Source: Posidonia oceanica (Eukaryota > Streptophyta > Magnoliopsida > Alismatales > Posidoniaceae). Taken from it: a stretch of DNA of 64,000 nucleotides. This document shows positions 44,886 to 55,700 of the stretch, one piece after another. How positions within the stretch are numbered: the stretch's first letter is position 1; each line of letters starts with the position of its first letter. The stretch covers positions 22,046,001 to 22,110,000 of the forward strand of contig JAZBRS010000039.1 of NCBI GenBank assembly GCA_037176725.1. Direction: 5' to 3'. Made by a program: the position numbers and the translations under genes. Below the pieces are notes generated by a model. It was not told where the DNA came from and ran no database searches. It worked only from the letters and a program-made list of their open reading frames with translations.

Positions 44886-47558
44886 TGTAGTAACCCTAAA
44901 AATCGATGCGTCCATGCATGATGCCAAAGCTCGCATGCACCAACCGATAGTAGGTCACTATTAGTGGGTGGATCCGAGGAGGGATATTCAACTCGAAACA
45001 CCAAAAAACAGCGACGAACGCAAAAGGAAAATAAAAGAAAAGACAAGGAGTCGCCACCTAATTTATTAAAACAGGAAAACTAGGAAAACCTTATAAAGAA
45101 CATGTAGAGAAAACTTATGCATTTTGAAAGCATGCAAAATCCAATGCAAATGTGTGACACAAAGTCAATGCGGTCCAGAGAAAGGGTAAGGACTCCTATT
45201 ACGTGCAGGGAAGGTGTTAGGCACCCCTAACATGCCCGAGGAATCAGTCTTTCTTGGCTTTTCCGCTCTTGTGTGGCAAATGTTGGCAAATAAATGCCGA
45301 TTTATATTCGCCCTAATGCGGTATGCAACATGCAATTATAAACCATGCGAAGCTGAGCAAACCTTGTTTAAGAGTGATTAATTAAAGATAAAACGTTGTA
45401 AAGAGGCGATAAACAACAAGGGAAACGAAACTGTAACCGAAAGAGTTGAATAAAACAAGCGAAAAGCGACTACAGGGGTGGCTAAGCCTGCTGGATCACA
45501 ACATAGGTCGCCGGCCAGTGTGGTGGCTATGCTTGTCGCTAGTGGGACTGGCAACAGAGGCATAAACCCTGCTCCCCAAACAGTAGCAATCATCGCCACA
45601 AAAAGAGGTATAAAACTATGCGATATTGAAGATTGAAACACAGGTAACAAGCCTAACATCAAAATTAGTATGAAAGTAAGTCAGGTAAATAAAGTGACAA
45701 AGCGGCAAACAAGTGGCCCGCTCACCACTTGGACTGCAGGGTGGGTTGCCACTGAGAGCAGCAACCAACCCAGTCGCCATAGTGAGTGGCACTCAGGCTG
45801 GTCGCTGCTGCATCAGACGACACGGCCATGCATAGTGTTCCCAAGCAGTGGCTTTCATGGCCAGAAACAATGTGGACAATCAAAGTAAAACTTGAAACGA
45901 AGCACATGGAGTTAAAGCTGTCACATCCAGGAATAAAAGCATGCATTCAAACTGTAAAATGGACAAGTGGGTCATGAGATACAGTGGCTTTAAGTTGGCC
46001 GAAGGGTTGACTCGAGTTGTAGCCGAGTTGCCGGTAACATCGGCAACAGATCTGCAACTCCAGTAGGTCAAATAGCCAAGTTCAAGGCCAATTCAAGGAC
46101 CCATGTCAAAGCGAAATGGAAATCTAACTGTGCAATCATGTAGAGCTAACATCTGGGATCACATATATGTAACAAACATATGAAATGGAACTTTGAGTCG
46201 GTTGGAGCAGTGGCTCAAAGTCAGACCGGCAGGTAGTGGGTGTTGCAGGTCAGTCGCCGCTCATGTTGGCGGCTGACATGGCAGTCCATTCACTGGACTT
46301 CAACGCCGCAATTCGCCGCATGGGCGAAGCCTAAAATGTCAAGGAAGGTTGGAGAAGCACGACGGCATTCCCACGAACCCAACCACACCTTCGGTGTGGA
46401 AAGTGGTGGCTCGAGGAGCTCCACCCACCTCCTCCACTTTGCATCGCCGAAGCTCACCGAACTCCGGCCACAGAGGCAACCGAAGGCTCGAGGAACCAGC
46501 TGGGAAGCATCGTGGCGTGGAGGAGGATGCAAGGAAGCACTCGCAGGCCAAGGAGAGAGACTTGTGCCTCTTTCCCACCTCTGCCGGTGTTGCCGCGCAT
46601 CATCGGCCGTTGGGTCGGTCGAGAGTGCAAACATGCAAACAACTAATGTAGAAAGGAAAGGAAGAGGTCCTGGAAGCTTCCCGGACTCTCAAACATGCAA
46701 GGTGTTGAGGTATTCTACCTTTGTGGCTTGCAGGAGTTGACAAACGGCATTGGAGAGGTTCGCCGGAGTTGGAGAAGAAGGCGTCGGTGAAGCTTGGAAA
46801 GGTTCTAGAATGCTTGGGATCGCACAAGGGGAGTTTGGGAAAGCTCTGGGATCGCTCAGTTTGCTCTGGATTTGAGTGCGGAGTCGAGTGTGTGTGAGTG
46901 AGAGTGAGAACGATCGTCTGTTCTATCGACTGTGGTGGGTTTTGTTGGGTTCACAAGGCCATGGACGGTGGGTGTAGTGAGGCAAAGGAGAGCGGGAAAT
47001 GCGGAGAAGTAAGTGGGCTTGTCACATAAGTAAGTGGCTAGGCGAGGGAGGACGACGAAGTCGTCGATGGCAGGCGGCCGGCGAAGGTGGTGGAAAGAAA
47101 TGTGAGGGGCAAGTGGCCTGCGAGGTGAGTAAGTGTGGCCAGAGAAGTTAGTGAGGTTCGTCGCCTAGTGGGTGGAGTGAAGTGACGGTAGTAAGTGGCG
47201 AGAGGACAGTTGGCAGGAGGTGAGGTCGGTGGTGACCGACAATGGCTGCAAGGGAAGGATTTGGGCGGTGGTCTGAATTGCATTGAGTCACCAGTAGTCG
47301 TGGCACCAAACTCAGTCGCCGCTAAGAGTTGCGACAGGGTCTAGTCGCCTCTACATCTGGCGACTGAGCATGCAACTCAGTAGATTGGGCTTCTATTGGG
47401 CTTGTGTTGGATTTGTGTTGTTTTAAAGTTTGGGTTGAGTTGTGAAAATGGTAATGGTTGGTTTTGGGTAGGGTTTGGAATAGGATTCGCCTTGCCATCT
47501 TCTGTGCAAGCTTCCAGAGATTCTCCAACTAAAAGTTTGTCAAGATGGGTTGTCTACA
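44886..47558 (-). mobile_element. 5' LTR of element C (2673 bp)
   Basis: Minus strand; starts TGTAGACAACCCATCTTG at 47558 and ends GGGTTACTACA at 44886, followed by the PBS. It matches the 3' LTR (17842-20365) and the solo LTR (33091-35795). GC-rich block at 46230-47350; conserved GGTGTTAGGCACC box at about 45213. The last ~165 bp, missing from the 3' copy, are present here. Frames of 114-166 codons inside it shift between copies and are not genes. Confidence 0.9.
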
Positions 47559-47722
47559 GGCTCACGCTGCACATATATTGAAATAGTACTAAAAATCAAG
47601 TGAACCCTAAGCCAGTTTGAATTTGATAAGCCAAGCAATCATGTATTTGAACTAGAAAGACAAGTGTAAAAACAACTACATACTTTCTTTAACTGTTGCC
47701 ACCAATCGTCATCTTGACCCAC

Positions 47723-47960
47723 TCATGTCCTCGCTGTTGGACAGTCTTTGTGCAACTTGTCAAACTTATTTTTCAACTGAGCTCTTGTTCGGTGAACACC
47801 AGTAAGTATGTGAAACTTTTTTTCCAATATTTCGTACCCTTTTGCATCAAGGTGATTTCCTAGTTTTCGCCCATCATTAGTCAGATCCACACACATCTCA
47901 AGGAATGCGGCAACCATATCATCTTCCTACAGTGCTTTCTGGGAACATTTCCATTGGTAT
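47723..47960 (-). pseudogene. Myb/SANT-like domain gene fragment
   Basis: Minus-strand frame with VAAFLEMCVDLTNDGRKLG, HLDAKGYEILEKKF and RAQLKNKFDKLHKDC, the pattern of the plant Myb/SANT-like domain (PF12776 type; FL..C, G...LNK.GW, QLKNKWD). Such proteins are DNA-binding partners of PIF/Harbinger transposases or their domesticated relatives. The frame ends at 47723, where homologues continue, and upstream there is only a minisatellite, so it is a fragment. It is the only non-retrotransposon coding remnant between elements C and D. Confidence 0.65.
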
Positions 47961-47984
47961 TTCGATAGCGACTTTTTGAGCGGT

Positions 47985-48155
47985 CTTGTTGGTGCCCCAT
48001 TGCTACACATTCCGAGGAGTGGCTTGCTCCCCCATTGTTGGTGCCCCATTGCTGCTCCCCCATTGTTGGTGCCACATTGCTTCTTTATGAGGAGTGGCCA
48101 ACTCCCCCATTGTTGGTGCCCCAATGTAGTAGCGACCTTGTTGGTGCCCCATTGC
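47985..48155 (-). repeat. GC/AT minisatellite next to Myb fragment
   Basis: Repeats of ttggtgccccattgct and ctcccccattgttggtgcc, about six copies with variable spacing. On the minus strand they read as Gln/Gly/Asn-rich peptide, probably an expanded low-complexity stretch of the same gene. Confidence 0.75.
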
Positions 48156-48815
48156 TACCTATGGATGTGGATTTGGGGGTGCTTGGAATGAAGGTGTTGG
48201 CACTTCCATGACGTCGACAGCTTGATGTGATCGCCACTTGTCGTTGGGCTGACAAGATGCCTTGGGGGAGATGATGAAGATGCAGGTACTTGAATCACTA
48301 CATCGACGGTAGGATATCGTCTAGTGGCTTCCTCGTGCCATGTAAGCGTTGTTCCTTTCCTTCAAAACAAATGAAAATAAAAGATCTAGATTAGTTCAAG
48401 TGTAGTAAACGGTAGTAGAAATAAGCAGAAAAATAACATAAACGAACGAAACTAATACTAACCGGGGGTTGTTCCCCGCATGCATATGCTATACGTCCTA
48501 TGTTAAGGAATGCAATATGAAAAATGAAAAAGATTGGAAGAAGATACTCCCTTCACCCTCGTGCTGTATGCAGTGGAGTAAGGAAGTGGAGGCACAGTTG
48601 GAGCTCCGGCTATGCTCGAGATCTCTGGGATCGAAGTTGGGACTGTGGAAGCTAGGATTTCTCTCTTGGAGGTGGAAGCTAGGGTTTCTGGATTGAAAAC
48701 TCTGACTCTTTGAAGGTGGAAGCTTAAAAGAAATCTGAAGGAAATCTCTCTCTTGAGCTCTCTCCAAGATAGGTTTTCTTCCAACCGAGGGTCCCAAGTA
48801 CTGACGTACGAGGTC

Positions 48816-48823
48816 TATTTATA
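48816..48823 (-). promoter_or_regulatory. TATA box of element D 3' LTR
   Basis: Minus strand CCTATAAATAGACC, conserved with 17077-17084. Confidence 0.7.
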
Positions 48824-48967
48824 GGCTCAGGGGATGTGGGTGGTTCGCACCTAGAAGCTTTTAGAAGAAAAGTGACAGTTATTGTCAGTCGCTGCATATG
48901 TAGGCGACTAAGACCAGCAACCACTGAAGCACTCGTGGGAAAACCGTGGAAATTCGGTTCGATGTAG

Positions 48968-49170
48968 GCCACGATCGTTAGTCGCCAATTATGTTGGCGT
49001 CTATCGGTCGAGGGATCGTGGGAAAAAACCGTTGCAGTTCTACGACCGTTAGTCGCTGGTTATGTTGGCGTCTATCGGAAGAGGGGATGGTGGGAAAAAA
49101 CCGTTGCAGTTCCACGACCGTTAGTCGCCGGTTATGTTGGAGTCTAACAGTTGGTGGGGTCGTGGGAAAC
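48968..49170 (-). repeat. Triplicated ~70-bp repeat in U3 of element D LTR
   Basis: cga(t/c)cgttagtcgc recurs near 48972, 49042 and 49114, each followed by gttatgttgg(c/a)gtct and, in the first two, tatcgg. The solo copy at 17229-17360 has two units. It sits upstream of the TATA box. Confidence 0.8.
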
Positions 49171-49653
49171 AATCGTAAAAAATAACAGCAAGAGGCGGTT
49201 AAAGGAGCCCACTACAGTTCGTCGCCTGCGACGATGACGTCTAGGTTAGTCTCCTGTTCAGAGGGCATCTATCCATGTCGCCTCCCCTGCTGGAAACTAG
49301 CAAGCTCAGTTCATTCCTAGCTCTATCTCTTAGGTTCTATCCAGAGAAAACATGATAAAAGGCCGAGAAACTTTAGATAGTCTATGAAATCATGAAGACA
49401 TCTTCTCTAACTCAAATCTACCACGAATCTGAGTAAGAATAAAGGACACTCGAGGTACTCGGACTTGTTGTGAGTCTGAGTGCGTCAGTTCTGCCACAGC
49501 CAACAACCTGAGTCAAGTAGGATCAAGCGATGCTTCGAAGAAATTACGGAAGATCTGGGAAATGTGTTATCAACACCTAGACATGTGATTTGGGGCGCGT
49601 CAAGGTCCCTATCTTAAAAGAACTCTCAGAAATGCGAAAATGGGATATCTACA

Positions 49654-49668
49654 GATGCCCCTCCTTGG
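49654..49668 (-). promoter_or_regulatory. Polypurine tract of element D
   Basis: Minus strand CAAGGAGGGGCATC immediately before the LTR start at 49653. Confidence 0.8.
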
Positions 49669-50738
49669 AGTTGATCTTGGAACAAAATCAGGTCCATGGC
49701 ATGAACGATATCCTATTGAGCATTTCCTGAAAAGAGGAGCTCCATCTCAAACAATTCACCACTGAAGTAGCCAAAGGAAAGATAAAAAGAGGTTTTTAAA
49801 TTTCCATCATATTGGAAACTCAGGCATGGAGGGGTCAAGTCGGTTTCGGAACTATGTGTCGCAGTTGATGTCAAGACCAGGTTAACCATGTAGAGGTGCT
49901 TCAACGAGGCAAAAACTAAGGAGGAAACCACGGGATATTATTCCGACACGATCGAAAGGAGTGTGACATCTTGTTTGAGACTTCACTCAAGTTGGAATTG
50001 ATAAAAGGATAGGTAGGAACTGGGTTGACTCTAGGAGAATCACATGTCCTAAGGATTTCTAACACTCTTGAAGATCAATGCTCCGTCCGTGCTCCACTTC
50101 CAATGATATGAGAAAATGCATGGATGCATGATTCAAACATACGATGATAATGCAAGGTCAACACGCAATGCAATGAATGGTCCATATGCTAGGTTAGGCC
50201 GGTGGGGTACGGTTTGTCCCAAACCATATGGACATATGCAAGATGAATGAATGCAATTCGTTGTGGTCAAGTGTTTTCCGTCCTCAAGTGTGACCAGCAC
50301 TGTTTGGAAAGGACCGTCATCCCACAGCTCGATTTGGCAAGTAAAGAAGTTCCATGCAAAGAGAACCAAGTGAGGGAGTGAACCCTTCACTTGCCAATCT
50401 GATGTGTCGTCTGGTGTTCGCAGTGGTTGCATCGGTGGGCACTGTGTGAGCTTAAGACAGGAGCTCATTCTTCAGCTTTAGTTCGGAGTTTGCAGGTGGT
50501 AGCATCATTCTTAGTGAAAGGGATGCTGTGTTGTAACAGATGGTCTGTTCTGATGTTTTAGTCGCCTCCTATTTAGGCGCCCGGGCTAGTCGCCGGCTTT
50601 TGGGGCGAAGCGCGATCTCCTTGCTTCTTTATTTTAACAATCGTCTTAACCTCAAATTCTCTTGATAGGGGGAAATAAAAGGCGGCCGTCTTTGCCTTTC
50701 AGAGAACATTCTACACAAGTAAACCCCCTCTCTTGATC
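49669..50738 (+). other. Region between element D PPT and first PMD gene
   Basis: No coding sequence recognised. Near 50553-50610 there are tagtcgcc/ggcgcc-type phrases. A weak TATA-like aaataaaagg at 50672-50681 lies about 60 bp before the ATG of the PMD gene and could be its promoter; evidence is thin. For element D this stretch is the pre-PPT 3' untranslated region. Confidence 0.4.
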
Positions 50739-52105
50739 ATGAAGCTTCCTTCCTTCTCTTCTTCGACCTTCCAAGTGGAGAGAGTGGTTGATATCCCCAA
50801 CTATTTGATGAGAGCCATTCGAGATGATCAGGTATGTTCTCTTCTTTTCCCCTTTGTCTTTGCATGCCTTATTTGTGGTTTTGCTTCTGAATGTTGCTTG
50901 TTTAGGCTGTAGTAAACCTCATGCGATGCCCAAACTTTCACAACTCTTTTCGATATACTCTGCCTTGGGTGTCTGGCTTGATCAACTGAGCAGAGGATAA
51001 CAAGCATCTCTTCGGATCCAGTGGTTTTGAGAAGCTGCTTGATTTGATTCGCACGCCCTTGCCTTGGCCATTATTGCATGCTTTGATGGCTTTCTGGAAT
51101 GGCTCCTCCAACCCTTTCAACCTTCCTTATGGGGAGACTCTGATTACATGTGAGGAGGTATCTTCTTTGCTTGGATTGGCAGTGGAATCTATTGAAGCGG
51201 CAGATGATCGCTTCGCTATTTCTGTTGAGATAGTGGGCTCCAAGAAGATAGGCTGGTATTTAGCGAAAGATCAACATGCCAGCAAGGCTTTGATGCACTT
51301 GGGGAGGCTCTTTCTTTGAGGTTTGTGGGAGATTCTTAGCACCCGGCAGCTCACTGAGGCTGAACTGAGGACCTGTCTGTTCATAGCCGTTGGCAGGGTT
51401 GCATTGTTTGTTGATACAAATTTTACACTGGATTTTCACCACGTGGATCTTCTGATGTTGGTGGCTAATCGTCCAGACTTGTGCTTGGCTCCTGCTGTAC
51501 TGGCATACACCATGGAGGGGCTCACTAGTGCTTCTTGTTCAGGGAATTTCTTTGGCTCTCCACTGCTGTTGCATAGGTGGTTCATGTCTCACTGCAGCTG
51601 CTACACAAATTTTGCTGGCCTGAGCTTCTATGACTGCGTCTTCCGTCTTGGTTGCTTGTCACTACAGGATTTTGATTTTGTTCCGAAGTTGCCTGGGGCT
51701 CATAAGGCGCGGGTGATGAGCACAGTTCACAGTGGCCTTGAGCTTGTCCTGGTGGGTGCCACATCGTTCGTGCTGTATCCCATCCATCGCTGTCTGCATC
51801 TGCTGAATCAGGAGCTTATTGTTCAGGCTGATGCAGTTCTGACCCCTCTGATCCGTACTCGCAAGGAAGACGGTGATCAAGATGAGAAGATGGTCTTGGA
51901 GTACATAGCATGCTGGGTTCACATTGGCAAGCGAGTGTCTTTGAGTGCGCCTCGGCTTTCTGCAACTTCTCGGGAGTCCCAGGAGTCGAAGTACGTGAAG
52001 TGGTATGCACGGTATTGCCCCACTCCTCAGAAATATGCTAATGCCAGGCTGGAGTTCCTGAAGATGCTTGGCCTTGGCTGTTCGAGCATGGCAATGTATG
52101 TTTGA
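50739..52105 (+). pseudogene. PMD-like gene 1: two exons, two in-frame TGA stops
   Basis: Exon 1, 50739-50831 (MKLPSFSSSTFQVERVVD...), ends CAG|GTATGT. Exon 2 starts at 50906 after ttgtttag and runs to TGA at 52103-52105: 430 codons in all, intron in phase 0. A block with ALMAFWNGSS..FNLPYGE.LITCEEVSSLLGL is the plant mobile domain signature (hydrophobic, GE, T.EDV..LLGL), followed by LAPAVLAYTMEGL and LLLHRWFMSHCS. Stops at 50987 and 51317 are TGA where the frame otherwise continues cleanly, consistent with CGA to TGA changes. It is antisense to element D. PMD proteins such as Arabidopsis MAIN and MAIL1 act in transposon silencing; the role of this copy is unknown. Confidence 0.7.
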
Positions 52106-52732
52106 TTTTATTTTAGGATGTGATGATTATGTTATTAGTTAATGAAGATATTATGTTTTTATGTTATTTAAAGTTAAGTTGAGTTAGGTGTGTTTACTGT
52201 TGTGTTTGGTTGTTCGTTAATGTCTATGTGTAAGTTTGTTTTAAGATGAATTTAGAGATTAGAGGGAAAAAGAGCTCTGTCCATATCAGTCGCCATCCCA
52301 GTTGGCGTCTGCAATAGCCGCCTTCTTCTGGGGTGTCTAAGAGTCGTGCCCGCCAGCGTTCAAAGCAGAGCGGGAAAGTTGCCACCATGCGAAGTTAGAA
52401 GCATGTCGTCGCAATTCTAGGTGATGAATGCTGACATGGCCTCTACTGGGGCAATTCAAACTGAGGTGGGAAGTTGACTTCCTGAGGAAGCCAAAGGTTG
52501 AGTCGTCGTTATTTGAGGCATCTAGAAAGGGCGCCGTTCGATTTGGCGACCAGGGCACGGGTTCAGTAACAAAACTGGACCGTTGCCCCCTTCTTTCAGA
52601 CCTCCACCTTTCTTCCTTTCCCTCTCCTTCTTCGTCTGGCGACTTCTCCCCGAACAACTCCAGTGGTCTTCGTGGTTCGGCGACGTCTCCGGTGCTCCAG
52701 CATGGTGTGACACTTCTCTCCTTCTCCTTTTG
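52106..52732 (+). other. Interval between the two PMD genes
   Basis: No gene seen. A T/A-rich stretch (52106-52260) is followed by GC-rich sequence with a C/T-rich tract (52590-52640) that could be the 5' leader of the second gene. A 189-codon minus-strand frame (52337-52906) is a shadow of this composition. Confidence 0.45.
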
Positions 52733-55700
52733 ATGGTGAGCGGCAGCGCGAGTGGTGGTGCGAGTGCTGGCGGTGGCCAGCCCGGTGGTGAGGCTCGACG
52801 ATGGAGGTACCCTCCTCCTCTTCCTCCCTGCTTGTTCTCTTGCTCTTATGCGGTGTGGCCGGCAACGTTGGGCGGCGATGGATGGTCGGAGAGGGCAGAC
52901 TGCCAACGGACAGTGATTTGGAGATTTTTATGAATAAATGAAAAAAGTTTGTTAAATGCTAAATTTTTAGAGGGATGTTGATTTGAATTAATTTTACTGT
53001 GAATGAATGCAGAATAAATTTTTCAGTGGTATTTTTGTGAATAATTTCAGTTTTACATGCAAATGTGGTTTGAATGTGGAATTTTTTTGAATTTTTAGGT
53101 GAATGAATTTGAATGAAAATTAGTAGTGGAATTGAATGGATGGAAGAATTATTATTTTTTGTGAAATTTTCTTGTAGGAAACGAATTTTTATTGTTGAAA
53201 ATTAAGGGGAGGTTATGTCAATTTTTTTCCAGAAATTAGGAGATTTATTTTATTTATTAATGATGGAATATGTGGAATTTAAGGGATAATGCACATTTAT
53301 TATTTCTGTATTTTTGTGAATTAGTTTGGAAATGGATGAAAATAGTTGATTTTTAGAATATTTTCGCTAATAATGCGTAAGTAAATAATGTTGTGAAATT
53401 TTGGGGAATAGAATTCTCTCTTGAATTTTAAAAGAGAGAATTTAATTGTTAAAAGGAATGCTTAATGGATTAATTGGTGAATTGAATTATTAATGATTTT
53501 TAGGATAAATTCCTTAGAGAGGAATTAACTCATTAATTTGTAAACTTAAGATTAAAGGATAAGTTTGCTTAATTAATTATTAGGATAGGTTGGTGGATTA
53601 ATTAGGCTAAACAGTCGAATTGAAAAGAATTTCCTTAGCGTGGTATTTTCCGTATTAAAACCTGAGGTGTTTTTACTTTTTAAATGGTTCATGTGTTTTC
53701 GAAAGAGTTAGATATTTTAAGTGATACTTGAGACAATTTTCTTTAATGAGTATTTATTGGATAATTAAGAAAGGGTTTATATGTTTAATCAATGGTGTTT
53801 TAAATGTTCGAAGTGTTTGATTAACGTTTTTAAAGTGATTAATTAATGTTTGAAAAGATTAATTAATGTTTGGAATGATTAAGGTTTGAAATGTTTAATT
53901 AATATTCAAGATGACTAGTTAAGGTTTGAAATGGTTAATTAATGTTCGGGATGATTAATGAATATTCGAGATGGTTAATGTTTTGAGATGATTTAATGTT
54001 TTCGAATGATCAAAGACCAATTAATGTTTAATTTAGCATGGACTGACCAAACTCTACTCGTGCCGTTGTTCCAGGGTCTCCGATGAGGAGGTTGAAACGG
54101 GGAGGGACGAGGCCAGTCCTTCTACTGCAGGGGCGAGCTCCTCTCGTCCTCGCAAGCTTCGGACGAGGCATCCATGTGCACCGTCTCCAGTCCGGTCTGA
54201 GGCGAGCAGCAGTGACAGGGGCGACCTTGGTTTAGGTGCGGTCCATCCACCTCCTAAGAGAGCCCGTACTGCAGCGGAGCTCGCAGAGCTAGGCCAGGTG
54301 AGGTTATTTCATGTGTTTTTGGCTTTTATTAAGTTACTTTACTTGATTTTTTATGAAGTCATTAATGTTTTCAATGTTTTCTTTCATGTCAGATGCCATT
54401 GCCTAGCTGGGCGCGCTCCAGCTGGGAGGACTTGCACGAGACGTACACCCGTCTCCCTGAGTTTCAGCGGGCGAGGCTTGCGAGGATGGGCTTCGGCCAT
54501 TTTTTGGAGATAGTGCCTTTTGAGATCCACGTCGGACTCTTGGTCTCCTTCGCAGAGAGGTTCAACAGCAGTTCTAGTAGCTTCATCCTTCGTGTGGGTG
54601 AGATGATGATCACCTTGGAGGATGTAGTCTGGTTGGTGGGCCTAAGGTTTGATGGAGAGCCCGTGGTGGTGGTTTGGCAGCCCTGCTACGGCGACAAGCT
54701 GGAGGCCTGCTACGGTGTGCGACCTCCCCGTTCTGGCTGTTGCCATACACGTGTCAACGTGAAGTGGCTGAAGGATCGGCTCGACGCTCTCCTGTTAGCT
54801 GACGTGGTGACTCCAGACGTGGCGGACCAGCAACTCCGGGTCTTCTTGTCCATCCTGTTCCACAGACTTTTCTTCAGCACGTCTTCACTGATGCTTCATG
54901 CCGGCTCCATTCCTCTCCTTTTGGATGTAGAGAGGATTGGTACTTACTCTTGGGGCTCGGCCGTGCTGGTCTACTTGATCTCTCGGCTAGAGGCCTTTGC
55001 TGCAGGCCAAACCTGCTCTCTTTCAGGCTGTTTGCCCCTTTTCCAGGTTCGTGCTTTATTTTGCTGTCCGTTATTCTGTTTACTTGTCTGTCTCTGACTT
55101 GAAACTGCTTCTTCTTTTTTGTGACAGACATGGATCTTCAAGCATTTTGTGTATCTTCGACCCGGAGTTCCAGGAGATGGCCCCGTCGAGTTTCCTCGAG
55201 CTCGATAGTGGAGTGACATGCAGTTGGCTCCAGAGCGGCTTCGCCTTGTTAGGCATCTGGGCCGCTTCTTGTTAGAGATCCTCCTAGAGGAGTGGTTAAG
55301 TTTCAATGCTTAGTCCCTTCTTTCCCTGCACAGTTTGTTTGTATCTGACTAAGTTGTGCTCGCAGGTCGTCTAGAGACCCTACTCTGAGGATGAGCACGC
55401 CACTGAGGAGCCCATGGTGCGCGGTTCCCACTGGTTTTTCGGGAGTGCTGGCTCTTTAGCCTCTTACGGTGCTACTACAGTTAGGTGGGCTGTGTCCTGA
55501 GACAGTTTGGCTTTCGGCAGGTCTTCCCAACATTCAGTCCTGCAGATCGCTCTCTTGGATCCTCTAGGGGAGGCCAGTGTGATGCTCCTCAGTGGTTCAC
55601 GGATCAGCTCGAGAACTGGCGCTTGGGTGGCACAGCCCCCCTTTCTGACAGTTCGGTAGAGACAATGGCAGTGTGGAGGACCTAGTTTGATACTTCGTTT

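Larger units (their letters stand above)
17842..47558 (-). mobile_element. Element C: Tat/Ogre-like retrotransposon, LTR to LTR, with two nested solo LTRs
   Basis: Minus strand. From right to left: 5' LTR, PBS, gag, protease, G-patch remnant, RT, RNase H, aRNH, integrase, spacer with inverted repeat, DUF7745-like ORF, 70-bp array, PPT, 3' LTR. After removing the insertions at 21830-27578 and 33091-35795 the element would be about 21 kb, within the range of Ogre-type giants. Gag-pol is broken by many stops and a few frameshifts. The flank right of the 5' LTR is ggctc (47559-47563); the left flank is lost, so its target duplication cannot be checked. Confidence 0.85.
48291..49653 (-). mobile_element. 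3' LTR of element D (short family)
   Basis: Minus strand; starts TGTAGATATCCCATTTTCGC at 49653 next to a PPT. The left end at 48291 (tgaatcacta) is where similarity to 16546-17841 ends. It contains a TATA box and three ~70-bp direct repeats (48968-49170). It abuts the Myb-like gene fragment on its left, so that locus was the insertion target. Confidence 0.8.

Noticed and set aside
52337..52906. 189-codon minus-strand frame between the PMD genes
   Set aside because: It overlaps the proposed first exon of PMD gene 2 antisense, is Arg/Ser-rich without a domain, and is best explained by GC composition.
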